DNA of 64,000 bases. Source: Pseudomonas massiliensis. GTDB lineage: Bacteria > Pseudomonadota > Gammaproteobacteria > Pseudomonadales > Pseudomonadaceae. The position numbers were made by a program, and so were the translations under genes. Of the stretch, positions 43,817-57,100 are shown one piece after another. Location: positions 434,001 to 498,000 of the forward strand of contig NZ_CCYK01000005.1 of the NCBI RefSeq assembly GCF_000826105.1, read 5' to 3'. The number at the start of each line of letters is the position of its first letter. Within the stretch, counting starts at the first letter, position 1. The notes under the pieces were generated by a model. The model was not told where the DNA came from. It searched no databases and saw only the letters and a program-made list of their open reading frames with translations.

Positions 43817-45310
43817 GTGTCAGTGGAAATCTGGCAGCAGTGCGTGGAAATGCTCCGCGAGGAACTGCCTGCTCAACTGTTCAATACCTGGATACGTCCG
43901 CTTCAGGTCGAAGCGGAAGGCGACGAGTTGCGCATCTACGCTCCGAACCGTTTCGTCCTTGACTGGGTGAACGAAAAATACCTAGGCCGTCTCCTCGAAC
44001 TCATGGGGGAACGGTTGGACGGGGCAGTGCCAGCGATTTCACTGCTCATCGGTAGCCGTCGTAGTTCTGCGCCGCGGGCTGCGCCCAGCGCACCCTTGCC
44101 TGCCGCTGCTTCCCAGGTTGTGTCGCCTTCTCAGGCGCCTGCTCCGGCCACGATGTCGCCCGCTGCGCCTGTCCCTGTTGTCGAGGCGTCTGAACCCGAG
44201 CCTTCTCGTGACAGCTTTGATGCCATGTCTGCCCCTGTGCCGGCACGTGGAGAAGCTCGCACCGTTCAAGTCGAGGGAGCGCTCAAGCACACCAGTTATT
44301 TGAACCGGACCTTTACCTTCGAAAATTTCGTCGAAGGCAAGTCCAACCAACTGGCTCGTGCCGCTGCCTGGCAGGTCGCCGATAACCCCAAGCATGGGTA
44401 TAACCCGCTCTTCCTTTATGGGGGGGTAGGCCTGGGTAAAACGCACCTCATGCATGCGGTGGGCAATCATCTGCTCAAGAAGAATCCGAACGCGAAAGTG
44501 GTATACCTGCATTCGGAGCGTTTCGTGGCGGATATGGTCAAGGCTCTTCAGCTCAATGCGATCAACGAGTTCAAGCGTTTCTACCGCTCTGTGGACGCAC
44601 TGCTGATCGACGACATCCAGTTCTTTGCCCGGAAAGAGCGGTCGCAGGAGGAGTTTTTCCACACCTTCAATGCCTTGCTCGAGGGTGGGCAGCAGGTGAT
44701 TCTGACCAGCGACAGGTACCCAAAGGAAATCGAGGGGCTGGAAGAACGTTTGAAGTCTCGTTTCGGATGGGGCCTGACCGTGGCCGTGGAGCCTCCGGAA
44801 CTCGAAACCCGTGTTGCGATCCTGATGAAAAAGGCCGATCAGGCCAAGGTTGAGCTGCCCCACGATGCAGCATTTTTCATTGCTCAACGCATTCGATCCA
44901 ATGTGCGTGAGCTGGAAGGAGCGCTCAAGCGGGTAATCGCCCATGCTCACTTCATGGGCCGTGACATCACTATCGAACTCATCCGAGAGTCGCTCAAGGA
45001 CCTTCTGGCGCTGCAGGACAAGCTGGTGAGTGTGGATAACATCCAGCGCACTGTGGCCGAGTACTACAAGATCAAGATCTCCGATCTGCTATCCAAGCGT
45101 CGTTCGCGGTCTGTAGCGCGGCCGCGTCAGGTTGCTATGGCGTTGTCCAAGGAGCTGACGAATCACAGCTTGCCGGAAATTGGTGACGTATTTGGCGGAC
45201 GGGACCATACGACGGTTCTTCATGCTTGTCGAAAGATCAATGAACTCAAAGAAACCGACGCGGATATCCGCGAGGATTACAAGAATCTGCTACGCACACT
45301 GACCACCTGA
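43817..45310 (+). CDS. dnaA: Chromosomal replication initiator DnaA
   Basis: 497 residues from GTG 43817 ([18 protein letters not shown]), the start conserved in Pseudomonas and preceded by GGGGA. An upstream in-frame ATG would add 26 unrelated residues that overlap a DnaA box. Domain I is residues 1-85; a Pro/Ala-rich linker follows. The AAA+ domain shows [13 protein letters not shown] (Walker A) and LLIDDIQF (Walker B). Domain IV carries the DnaA signature [14 protein letters not shown]. It opens oriC. A perfect DnaA box at 43738-43746 in its upstream region suggests autoregulation. Confidence 0.98.
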   Translation: MSVEIWQQCVEMLREELPAQLFNTWIRPLQVEAEGDELRIYAPNRFVLDWVNEKYLGRLLELMGERLDGAVPAISLLIGSRRSSAPRAAPSAPLPAAASQVVSPSQAPAPATMSPAAPVPVVEASEPEPSRDSFDAMSAPVPARGEARTVQVEGALKHTSYLNRTFTFENFVEGKSNQLARAAAWQVADNPKHGYNPLFLYGGVGLGKTHLMHAVGNHLLKKNPNAKVVYLHSERFVADMVKALQLNAINEFKRFYRSVDALLIDDIQFFARKERSQEEFFHTFNALLEGGQQVILTSDRYPKEIEGLEERLKSRFGWGLTVAVEPPELETRVAILMKKADQAKVELPHDAAFFIAQRIRSNVRELEGALKRVIAHAHFMGRDITIELIRESLKDLLALQDKLVSVDNIQRTVAEYYKIKISDLLSKRRSRSVARPRQVAMALSKELTNHSLPEIGDVFGGRDHTTVLHACRKINELKETDADIREDYKNLLRTLTT

Positions 45311-45349
45311 TGCGTGTAGCCGCCATGTCAAAGGCCAGGAACTGACGCC

Positions 45350-46453
45350 ATGCATTTTTCCATTCAACGTGAGGCTTTGCTCAAGCCCTTGCAACTGGTG
45401 GCCGGGGTTGTGGAACGCCGCCAAACGCTGCCTGTATTGTCCAATGTCCTGCTCGTGGTGCAGGGGCAGCAGTTGTCTCTGACCGGTACCGACTTGGAGG
45501 TAGAACTGGTCGGCCGCGTGCAGCTCGAAGAAGGCGCGGAACCCGGTGAAATCACTGTCCCGGCCCGCAAGCTCATGGATATCTGCAAAAGCTTGCCCAA
45601 TGATGCGCTGATCGATATCCGCCTCGACGAGCAGAAGCTGCTGGTCAAGGCGGGTCGTAGCCGCTTCACGCTCTCTACCCTCCCAGCCAATGATTTTCCT
45701 ACTGTTGAAGAAGGCCCAGGTTCGCTGACTTGTACCCTGGAACAGGGCAAGCTTCGTCGTCTTATCGAGCGTACCGGCTTTGCCATGGCCCAGCAGGATG
45801 TTCGCTATTACCTCAACGGCATGCTGCTGGAGGTATCTACCGGGCTGATCCGCGCCGTGGCTACCGATGGTCATCGTCTGGCCATGTGCTCGATCAGTGC
45901 CGACCTAGGTCAGGCGGACAAGCACCAGGTGATCGTCCCTCGTAAAGGTATCCTCGAGATGGCTCGCCTGCTCACGGACCAGGATGGAACTGTAAGCATC
46001 GTGCTGGGCGCTCACCACATTCGCGCTACCACCGGTGAGTTCACTTTCACCTCAAAGCTGGTCGATGGCAAGTTCCCGGACTACGAGCGTGTCTTGCCAA
46101 AAGGCGGTGACAAGCTGGTACTCGGTGATCGACAGGCTCTGAAAGAAGCCTTCAGCCGTACTGCTATTCTGTCCAATGAAAAATATCGAGGCATCAGGCT
46201 GCAGTTGGCCAATGGGCAGTTGAAGATCCAGGCTAACAACCCTGAACAGGAGGAGGCTGAGGAAGAGATCGGTGTTGACTACAACGGCGCCAACCTGGAG
46301 ATCGGATTCAACGTCAGCTACCTATTGGACGTCCTTGGTGTGATGACCACTGAGCAAGTCCGTCTGGTCCTATCTGACTCCAATAGCAGTGCCCTCCTGC
46401 AAGAAGCTGATAATGACGATTCCTCGTATGTCGTCATGCCAATGCGGCTCTGA
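45350..46453 (+). CDS. dnaN: DNA polymerase III beta subunit (sliding clamp)
   Basis: 367 residues, normal length. It begins MHFSIQREALLKPLQLVAGVVERRQTLPVLSNVLL, and the three clamp domains follow. The C-terminus ends YVVMPMRL, the conserved tail of the clamp near the peptide-binding pocket. It forms the ring that tethers polymerase III. It is 39 bases after dnaA and 9 bases before recF, the usual operon. Confidence 0.98.
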   Translation: MHFSIQREALLKPLQLVAGVVERRQTLPVLSNVLLVVQGQQLSLTGTDLEVELVGRVQLEEGAEPGEITVPARKLMDICKSLPNDALIDIRLDEQKLLVKAGRSRFTLSTLPANDFPTVEEGPGSLTCTLEQGKLRRLIERTGFAMAQQDVRYYLNGMLLEVSTGLIRAVATDGHRLAMCSISADLGQADKHQVIVPRKGILEMARLLTDQDGTVSIVLGAHHIRATTGEFTFTSKLVDGKFPDYERVLPKGGDKLVLGDRQALKEAFSRTAILSNEKYRGIRLQLANGQLKIQANNPEQEEAEEEIGVDYNGANLEIGFNVSYLLDVLGVMTTEQVRLVLSDSNSSALLQEADNDDSSYVVMPMRL

Positions 46454-46462
46454 GCCGACTGA

Positions 46463-49989
<3,527 letters not shown>

Positions 49990-50077
49990 GCCACATTGTA
50001 GGTTCACAGAAAAGCTGCACGCTTTCACAAATAGATGACCGGCCGGGCCAAAATCTGGGTCTCCGCCGGTCACCATC

Positions 50078-50103
50078 AAGCCCGCACTTGCGGGCTTTTT
50101 TTT
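50078..50103 (+). terminator. Rho-independent terminator after gyrB
   Basis: AAGCCCGC and GCGGGCTT pair with a 4-base loop, followed by a run of T residues. It ends the dnaA-dnaN-recF-gyrB transcript. Confidence 0.95.
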
Positions 50104-50815
50104 GCTTCAAATTCCTGTGGGCACCCTGCCCCCATGGCTGTTCGGAGCCTGGCCGCGTGCGTATGGATGCTGGAAAGGAAAATCAGCCCGAAGGGCTTGG
50201 CATGAATCAGGATTGGAGTATCGAATCCAGCAAGTCTTTAATAATGCGCTGAATTATAAGCAGGAGATTAATTAAATCTGCTTGTATTAATTTAATACAG
50301 ATAACAGGAAGCTGTAAGAAACACCAAAATTGGCTAGTTGGATTAAATGTAGATTTCAATGGAGTGTTGGAATAAGATCTATGACCGCATTTTCTAGCTT
50401 CCAGATTGGATGTCTACGCCAATCAGACAGTTGAAGCAAAAACCTAAGATCAAATCGAAACTGCTGGTGCGGAGACAAGCGTCTTGCTTAGAAAGAAAGA
50501 GATCAAGGCGATCTCTGGAAATTCTGATTAGTCATTAAACCCAGACCATTCCAGCAGAAAATGGAGGCCCAAATGTAGAAAAACGCGACCAAAACCGAGA
50601 GGTTCTGACCGCGCTTAGCGAAGCGGACTTGCGACTTGAGAACCCGCAATGTCTGCTTTTTCGAAGCTCCTGTCAATCCTCTCCCATCTTTTCGACCTTA
50701 GCGAGGCCACTCGACGGCACAGTGTTGCCTGTCGAAAGGCCTCCCTTAGCCTGCCCTGCGCCTCTGCTTTTTGGCGCAGCGGCGGCGCTCGTTTCGAGAC
50801 TTTTGGAGGTGTTTC
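50104..50815. other. 712 bases without a convincing gene, left edge of the island
   Basis: No frame here has both a binding site and a protein-like translation. Part of it (50230-50350) is AT-rich, unlike the flanking core DNA. Near 50605-50626 lies an imperfect hairpin (CCGCGCTTAGCG / AAGCGG). If the tnsA remnant is genuine, the right end of its transposon should lie in this stretch, but I could not find clear repeated TnsB-type sites. Confidence 0.5.
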
Positions 50816-51453
50816 ATGACGGTGAGAAAGGTAGTCACACGTCGGTCTAACCACTACCGCGGGTATTTTCCATCGCTAAAAAATCAAAAGCCTGTGCCCT
50901 GGGAATCCCAGCTGGAGGGTGCTTTTTTTGGCTTCTTGAACTGTCGCCTGCGGTCATCAGCTACGTCGTTCAGCCCAGTGAGGAGCGTGTTCCCTCAGCT
51001 CAGGGGTATTTCAAATACTACCCCGACGTACGAGTTTTCCTCTCAGATGGCCGGGACTGGTGGTTTGAGGTGAAGCCGGAAGAACGCCTAAACATAGCCA
51101 GAGTCAGAGATCGGCTGGAAACAGCTGAACGCCATTTCATATCTACCGGCCGTAACTTTTCGGTAGTCACTGACAAGCTGATTGAAGAAGAGCCCCTTGC
51201 TAGCAACCTTCGTCACTTGATGTCTCACCGGCGTGGTCCAGTGCTTTCGGGTGAGAAGCTTGAGGAGGTGCTCACTGTCCTCAATGACCAGGTCTCCAAG
51301 ACTGTTTCCGATCTTTTGTTAGCTGTGGGTGAGAGGCCGGGTTGGCGTCTGCTTGGGTTGGGCATTGTGGGTATCGAACTCAATAAGCCCCTCGACACTG
51401 ACACCCCGATCTTCCTTCAGGGAGGGCACCGTCATGCAGACCTTTTCCCTTAA
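50816..51453 (+). pseudogene. TnsA-like endonuclease, frame broken at a T7 run
   Basis: ATG 50816 has GGAGG 6 bases upstream. The first frame reads MTVRKVVTRRSNHYRGYFPS and runs to E34-G35-A36, then leaves the family pattern after seven T residues (50923-50929). In the -1 frame the protein continues without a gap: WLLELSPAVISYVVQPSEERVP, then YYPDVRVF and WWFEVKPEERLN, ending at 51453. Joined, it has 212 residues, with a PD-(D/E)XK set (E34, D71, E85-x-K87) like Tn7 TnsA, which cuts the 5' ends of the transposon. The break is either a one-base deletion or a programmed -1 shift on T TTT TTT. It stands next to a cut-off following gene, so it is probably a relic. Confidence 0.7.
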
Positions 51454-51544
51454 GGTGAAATTGGTCGTCATTGTGCGTGGCGTCCTGGTGGTCCTTGAGA
51501 AGAGGCTCATTGACCGGTGTAGTGGTCATGTAGTGGTCTACTAA
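51434..51544 (+). pseudogene. 5' fragment of the gene after tnsA (probably tnsB), cut by the IS3 element
   Basis: ATG 51434 overlaps the tnsA-like stop by 20 bases and has GGGAGGG 7 bases upstream, as expected for a coupled tnsA-tnsB pair. The readable part is MQTFSLKVKLVVIVRGVLVV and LEKRLIDR, then the frame enters the left end of the IS and stops. A short basic/hydrophobic start with RG and VLE positions resembles the beginning of TnsB-type transposases. With only about 30 residues left, the identification is tentative. Nothing of the rest of tnsB, or of tnsC, is seen in the window. Confidence 0.4.
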
Positions 51545-51592
51545 CCCCGGACACCTTTTTAGGCGAAAATGATCGCCACACAGAGGTGTTCG

Positions 51593-52755
<1,163 letters not shown>

Positions 52756-52805
52756 CCACTACAAGTAGGGCCGTCGTATGCTGAAGATCAAGACGACCCA
52801 GCCAC

Positions 52806-54635
52806 ATGCGAGAGTGGAGCTCTGACACCCAGTCAGTATTGCAAGTACTTTGTGTTTTACAGGAAGATGGCGAAGGTGACCTAGACCTGAGGGTCGGCGA
52901 CGCCCTGAAAGTCACTAAACCGGAGGAGACACGCGCGATTGGGCTGGTGATCTCTATCGCAAAATATCCAAATATCAATGCCGACATTCCTGCCGCAGAC
53001 GTGGACGGCAAACGAATTGTAAATTTTTTAACCGGTTCCCAAAAATTTGATGAGGTCATACACCTTCGTAATGAAGACGCTACAAAAGACAACATAAACT
53101 GGTTCCTTGATACATACCTGGTTTCCCGTGCGGCAGCTTTCAACGGCAAAGCTCGCTTACTTATAATTTACTCTGGGCACGGGCTGTATGGGGACAAGGA
53201 CGGCGTATCTGGAAAACAGTCTGCTTTTGTACTGAGCTCCGCGAAAAGTGATTACGATCCGTCTGCAATGTATAAAATGAGCGAGCTCTCAAACAGCCTG
53301 AGGGCACTATCACATAAATATTTTCATGTCTTGACTCTAATTAATGCGTGCTTCGGCGGAGGTATCTTCAGCACGGGTGAAATTGGTGGGAATCCTGATG
53401 CCTTCACCAAACCTGGGTCATACGGGATAGCAGCTGGCGATGACAAGACTGTGGTTTATTCGTTAAACCCAGCGCAAGGCAGTGTTTTCGTAGATGCGCT
53501 AATCGATGGCATAGCTTCAGGCAAAGCCGACACTAAATATGGTACCTCCTACGTAGTAAGTGCAGGTGATAATCGCCAAATCACTGCAGGCATCACAAGA
53601 ACAAACCGCCTATTCAATTACATAACAGACATATACGCAGACGTAAACCAAAGGCTCGCACAAGGTAGTGAAAATATTCGTCTGAGTGAACCTTGGATTG
53701 GCTCCACACAAAACGACATAGCCAGAGGAGGGTTTTTTTTCCTAACTGACAATCCTTTAAGCAATTCTGGAAAAGAAATTGCTCAAACCTTTGACAAGGC
53801 TAGAGACAAAATCAATATCGGTTATTACTCAGTAGAGAGAATGAATGTCTCGTACGAACCTGACAAGCCGCCTTCTGAGCCGAAGTATAATGATGAGTTC
53901 AAAGTGCCATTTGGACCAGTTAGTGGAGTGCCCGGGCGCCCAGAAATAAAAATATTCAAAGCGCCAGATATTTACCCAATTATTGGCTATGACATCTCGG
54001 CCCTAGATGGCGACATTGATTGGATAAAACTAAAAAGAGAAACATTGCCTAGATTTGTATATGTCCGCGCCATATCAACAAAAGGGCGCGACAATAGTTT
54101 CACGAAAAACATGGAGAACCTAGCCAAACATAATATTGATCGCGGCGCTTACTTTAAATTCAACTACTGCACATCGCCAAGCGATCAATACAAGCTAATA
54201 ACAACAGTCGTCCCAAATGATTCGCAGTTGCTACCCCCGGTAATAAGAATCGTTAATCCAGAGGATGAAAAAGGGGATCAAGAAATTTGCTACAGAAAAG
54301 ACCCTACGGTGGTAGCAAAAAATGTTGCTGAACTCGCGAAGCTGCTTCACGGGCATTATAATAAAACACCCGTGATCTCTGGCACTCATTACAGTCTATC
54401 TAAATATCCAGGGGATGAGTTCAAGCCCTACATGATTTGGGTTTCTTATTGGGGCTCAGCTAAGCTTAAAATGGGCGGAAGCAGTCCTTGGACTCTATGG
54501 CAATACTCTGGGCATGAGGTTGTACCCGGAATTGGCGGCAACGTCGAGGCGAATGTGTTCTTTGGCAACGAAGCCCAATATTCAGAATTCAGGGCGGGGA
54601 AAGGGAATGTAGCCCTTAGAGCGGTGCAGCTCTGA
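52806..54635 (+). CDS. Caspase-like (C14) protease fused to a GH25-lysozyme-like domain
   Basis: 609 residues. Residues 43-310 are a caspase/metacaspase fold: IGLVISIAKYPN, PAADVDGKRIVNFL, then catalytic H125 in YSGHG and C182 in INACFGG. A linker rich in Pro and Lys follows (315-385). Residues 391-600 match glycoside hydrolase 25: IIGYDISALDGDIDW, FVYVRAIS, IDRGAYFKF and LWQYSGHE. The usual GH25 acid pair after the proline-rich strand (D-x-E) is not seen: the segment reads PPVIRIVNPE, and the later V-D is V-E. D396 is kept. The domain may bind rather than cut the wall. The gene starts 43 bp after the IS, and its base composition is AT-rich. The N-terminus may be damaged. Confidence 0.75.
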   Translation: MREWSSDTQSVLQVLCVLQEDGEGDLDLRVGDALKVTKPEETRAIGLVISIAKYPNINADIPAADVDGKRIVNFLTGSQKFDEVIHLRNEDATKDNINWFLDTYLVSRAAAFNGKARLLIIYSGHGLYGDKDGVSGKQSAFVLSSAKSDYDPSAMYKMSELSNSLRALSHKYFHVLTLINACFGGGIFSTGEIGGNPDAFTKPGSYGIAAGDDKTVVYSLNPAQGSVFVDALIDGIASGKADTKYGTSYVVSAGDNRQITAGITRTNRLFNYITDIYADVNQRLAQGSENIRLSEPWIGSTQNDIARGGFFFLTDNPLSNSGKEIAQTFDKARDKINIGYYSVERMNVSYEPDKPPSEPKYNDEFKVPFGPVSGVPGRPEIKIFKAPDIYPIIGYDISALDGDIDWIKLKRETLPRFVYVRAISTKGRDNSFTKNMENLAKHNIDRGAYFKFNYCTSPSDQYKLITTVVPNDSQLLPPVIRIVNPEDEKGDQEICYRKDPTVVAKNVAELAKLLHGHYNKTPVISGTHYSLSKYPGDEFKPYMIWVSYWGSAKLKMGGSSPWTLWQYSGHEVVPGIGGNVEANVFFGNEAQYSEFRAGKGNVALRAVQL

Positions 54636-54796
54636 GCCAGATTTTGCCAAGAGGCCTTAGCATACCCTGAGCAGCGCGCAGTAGCTCAGGCCGAACTGGA
54701 AAGGCTCCCGGCTGATTATGATCCATGAATTAAAATGATAATGAGAAGGCGTGCCTTGAAAGCTCGCGATAGTGGTAGTTAGTTTTTAAGTTAAGT

Positions 54797-54823
54797 CCCC
54801 CTAGGGGCTCACGACGTGAGCCC
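54797..54823. repeat. Two adjacent perfect palindromes after the caspase gene
   Basis: CCCCTAGGGG (54797-54806) overlaps GGGCTCACGACGTGAGCCC (54805-54823; 9-bp arms, 1-bp centre). The second holds the stop codon of the 44-residue minus-strand ORF. Possible weak terminator or operator; no T tract. Confidence 0.6.
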
Positions 54824-54943
54824 ACTCGACAGCAGCAAGTTGATCCAAGGCCCTGGAGCTATTTTTTCCATCAGCTGCAGTACCAAAGTAGTGCTAACTT
54901 GAATCAGCACCTCAAGCAATATATCAGACAAAATTTTCAACAT
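54809..54943 (-). CDS. Small hydrophobic protein (44 residues), unrecognised
   Basis: Read on the minus strand from ATG 54943, with GGAGG about 8 bases upstream, an unusually good binding site for this region. Begins MLKILSDILLEVLIQVSTTL and ends INLLLSSGLTS; it is rich in Leu, Ile and Val with few charges, so it may form one or two membrane helices or an amphipathic peptide. It lies 52 bases after the preceding gene on the same strand (stop at 54996), so they are probably cotranscribed. Its stop falls in a perfect palindrome. Small toxins and membrane peptides can look like this, but no family is recognised. Confidence 0.5.
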   Translation of the reverse strand: MLKILSDILLEVLIQVSTTLVLQLMEKIAPGPWINLLLSSGLTS

Positions 54944-54995
54944 TTTCGGACACCTCCATGATGGCCGCGTTTAGTGACCTCAAGTCGAGGTCTGA

Positions 54996-55616
54996 TTAGG
55001 TTTCGGACTTCTTAGATTCTTCCGCATTCGCGGCTTCTTCAGCCGCTTTGGCCTCTGCAAGGGCTTTGGCTTCCCGCTCGAGCTTCCAGTACTCACGAAT
55101 GGCCTTCACATCCCCATAGCCGCCAATCTCCGACAGGCGCTCGGTAAAGCGCGAGTAGACATTGCCCGATAGGTGGCCCGAATCATTCATACGTTCCAGG
55201 GCAACGTTCGGGTTGAGAAGCAGCACGTAGTGGAACTCCCCCGACGTACCTTTCCTAGTATCGATAAACGCATGCTCTTTTAGAATCTTCATCCGCCTGC
55301 GCCACGTGTCTACCGCCCTATTACCGGTGAAACCCGCCTCGCCGGCGAAGGTAGCCTGGCTTTCGATGATCACCAGTGGGTGATCCGGTGAACGAGCCCA
55401 CAGGCAGAAGAGCGTGTGCCCAGCAGGGTGCCCAGGGAGTTCATTCAATGCCTGCATGGCGATTGGAAGAGTCCTTGGAACGGTGCTGAAACCATGGTTT
55501 TTGCCCCTGATCCACAGCCACTCTGCGGGGTAGCCTGGATAGTGCAAGTCCATCACCGTCTGTGCCTTTTCTGCCATTTTCATGGCAACTGCCTTGCTTT
55601 GCTTCACATTGGCCAT
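54996..55616 (-). CDS. Uncharacterised accessory protein, possibly DNA-binding
   Basis: 206 residues from ATG 55616, chosen because GAGGAG lies 8 bases upstream. No family recognised with certainty. The middle (HPLVIIESQATFAGEAGFTGNRAVDTWRRRMKILKEHAFIDTRKGT) reads like a winged helix, with RAVDTWRRRMKILKEHAFI as recognition helix and wing. The C-terminus is a charged Ala/Glu helix (EREAKALAEAKAAEEAANAEESKKSET). I recall similar proteins on integrative elements and plasmids of Pseudomonas, perhaps linked to replication. It is divergent from an Xre gene across an 800-base gap. Confidence 0.75.
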   Translation of the reverse strand: MANVKQSKAVAMKMAEKAQTVMDLHYPGYPAEWLWIRGKNHGFSTVPRTLPIAMQALNELPGHPAGHTLFCLWARSPDHPLVIIESQATFAGEAGFTGNRAVDTWRRRMKILKEHAFIDTRKGTSGEFHYVLLLNPNVALERMNDSGHLSGNVYSRFTERLSEIGGYGDVKAIREYWKLEREAKALAEAKAAEEAANAEESKKSET

Positions 55617-56418
55617 CGCTGGTCTCCTCGATTTGTGTGGAGACAATATGCTCTTAATCAGCACGTTTTGCGACGAGTCAATTGGCGTTGTTTAAGCATA
55701 ATTTGGGGGCTGTAAAGCGGTACTTTAAATCCATGAAATTCGTACAAATAGACTTGCTATACCAATTTATAACCGGCTATTTGGCGCATTCTTGATTTTT
55801 AAGTTACTGATTTATATTGTGTTTTTTGTAGTTTAGTGTACTCCCGTGCTCCGGTGTCTCCTGTGCTCTCGTACTCGTGTGCTCCCGAGAGTTTGCAAAG
55901 AGAGGCTATGGTGCCCTCTAGGGCCCTGAGAAAATCACAGAAAAGTTGAGAGGGAAGGCTTTAAGCATTGGCTGGCGCTGAAGCGCGCCGTAGTGGGCAC
56001 TGAAGAAAAGTCAGCCGGAGGGGCTATCGAAATTGCCCTGGGAAGGCTCTGGGGCTTTCTGGAGAGGCGTTAGTCCCTGAGCCATGCCTACCTAGCAGGT
56101 CGGCAGCCAGGCCCTCGCTACCGATTCCGTTTGATTTTGGTTGGCGAAGCCAATGTCAAGGTAGGTGTGATCTGCCTTAAACATGCATGAGAGTCATTCA
56201 TCGATAGAATTTTTTATAGAATGCTCACTGAAGCAGAAGGTTATCAACCATCCTGCGGTTCTGACCTACCAGTAAACGCTAGACAAAATCGGTTTATGAT
56301 GTGCGTAACACGCATATCTGAATGCGTGAATCCAAAAATCTATGCACACAAACCTTCCATTTTGAGATTGGGGGCGAGTATGATCGCCTCCGCAAGTCAA
56401 CCTGTTCGGAGAGAAAAC
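55617..56418. other. 800 bases between divergent genes, AT-rich with GTGCTC repeats
   Basis: No convincing gene. 55690-55840 is AT-rich. At about 55840-55892 the sequence holds three direct GTGCTC copies among related GTACTC and GTGTCTC units, resembling degenerate iterons or a binding-site cluster. The remainder is GC-rich and shows no structure that I can name. It must contain the promoters of both flanking genes. Confidence 0.5.
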
Positions 56419-56931
56419 GTGTCAACCAACAAAGAAAGTGTCACTACCGTCACAAGCATCTGTACGGTCATCCTGCGCGAGCTGCGCACTGAGAAAGGGT
56501 TTCATCAAGCCCAGGTAGCAGACTGGATCGCGAAGACCCCAAGCACCTGGACGCGGATAGAGTCCGGCAAAGCACCAATGCAGTTCGAGACCTTCGTTCG
56601 CGTTTGTAGAGGTTTCCAAGTCTGGCCCTCGGTAGTAATGCAAGCGGCAGAGCGCTATGAGAACTACCTTTCTCAGCACGGCTGGGCGATCATGACCGGC
56701 GAGTTGCCGAATAGTGAGGACGACCTACTGGCATTTGCTCAGCAGTATTGGGGCTCGCCAGGATGCCGAAATGCGCAACTCAGTCGCTGGTCGCAGCTAC
56801 CCGTTCTAAACGGGCCCCAGTGGAGTAATGAAGGCCGGTACCTGGTCTCGGCCCCCTTCGAATTCGCGACCACACCGGGTTTCCGAGAGCTGCAGTTGAG
56901 CGCTGTCGAAATCCAAGGTCGAGGCTTCTAA
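56419..56931 (+). CDS. Xre-family helix-turn-helix protein
   Basis: 170 residues from GTG 56419 (GGAG 7 bases upstream); the frame is open further, and an ATG at 56380 is possible. The Cro/C1-type HTH is ICTVILRELRTEKGFHQAQVADWIAKTPSTWTRIESGKAPMQFETFVRVC. After it comes an uncharacterised stretch of about 100 residues (ENYLSQHGWAIMTGELPNSEDDLLAFAQQYW). It probably regulates neighbouring island genes. A perfect 14-bp inverted repeat directly follows its stop. Confidence 0.8.
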   Translation: MSTNKESVTTVTSICTVILRELRTEKGFHQAQVADWIAKTPSTWTRIESGKAPMQFETFVRVCRGFQVWPSVVMQAAERYENYLSQHGWAIMTGELPNSEDDLLAFAQQYWGSPGCRNAQLSRWSQLPVLNGPQWSNEGRYLVSAPFEFATTPGFRELQLSAVEIQGRGF

Positions 56932-56941
56932 GACTTTCGAG

Positions 56942-56986
56942 GCTTGTCAGCAGATCGCCCACGCGCCGGCCAATCTGCTGACAAGC
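56942..56986. repeat. Perfect 14-bp inverted repeat after the Xre gene
   Basis: GCTTGTCAGCAGAT (56942-56955) and ATCTGCTGACAAGC (56973-56986) are exact reverse complements with a 17-base loop. No T tract follows, so it is a poor terminator; it could be a binding site for the Xre protein or a recombination site. Confidence 0.6.
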
Positions 56987-57100
56987 TTGTCGATTGGCAT
57001 GGCGGCCATGGTAGTCGTTTAGAAAGTCGCTGCGCGCTTTCATAACAAGTAAAAAGCTGACAAGGTGAGTGGTACTTTCGACCACTCTTGGATCAGGCAT

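Noticed and set aside
55838..55895. CRISPR-like array
   Set aside because: The units are 6-9 bases with irregular spacing, unlike 24-47-bp repeats with unique spacers. No CRISPR array was found in the window.
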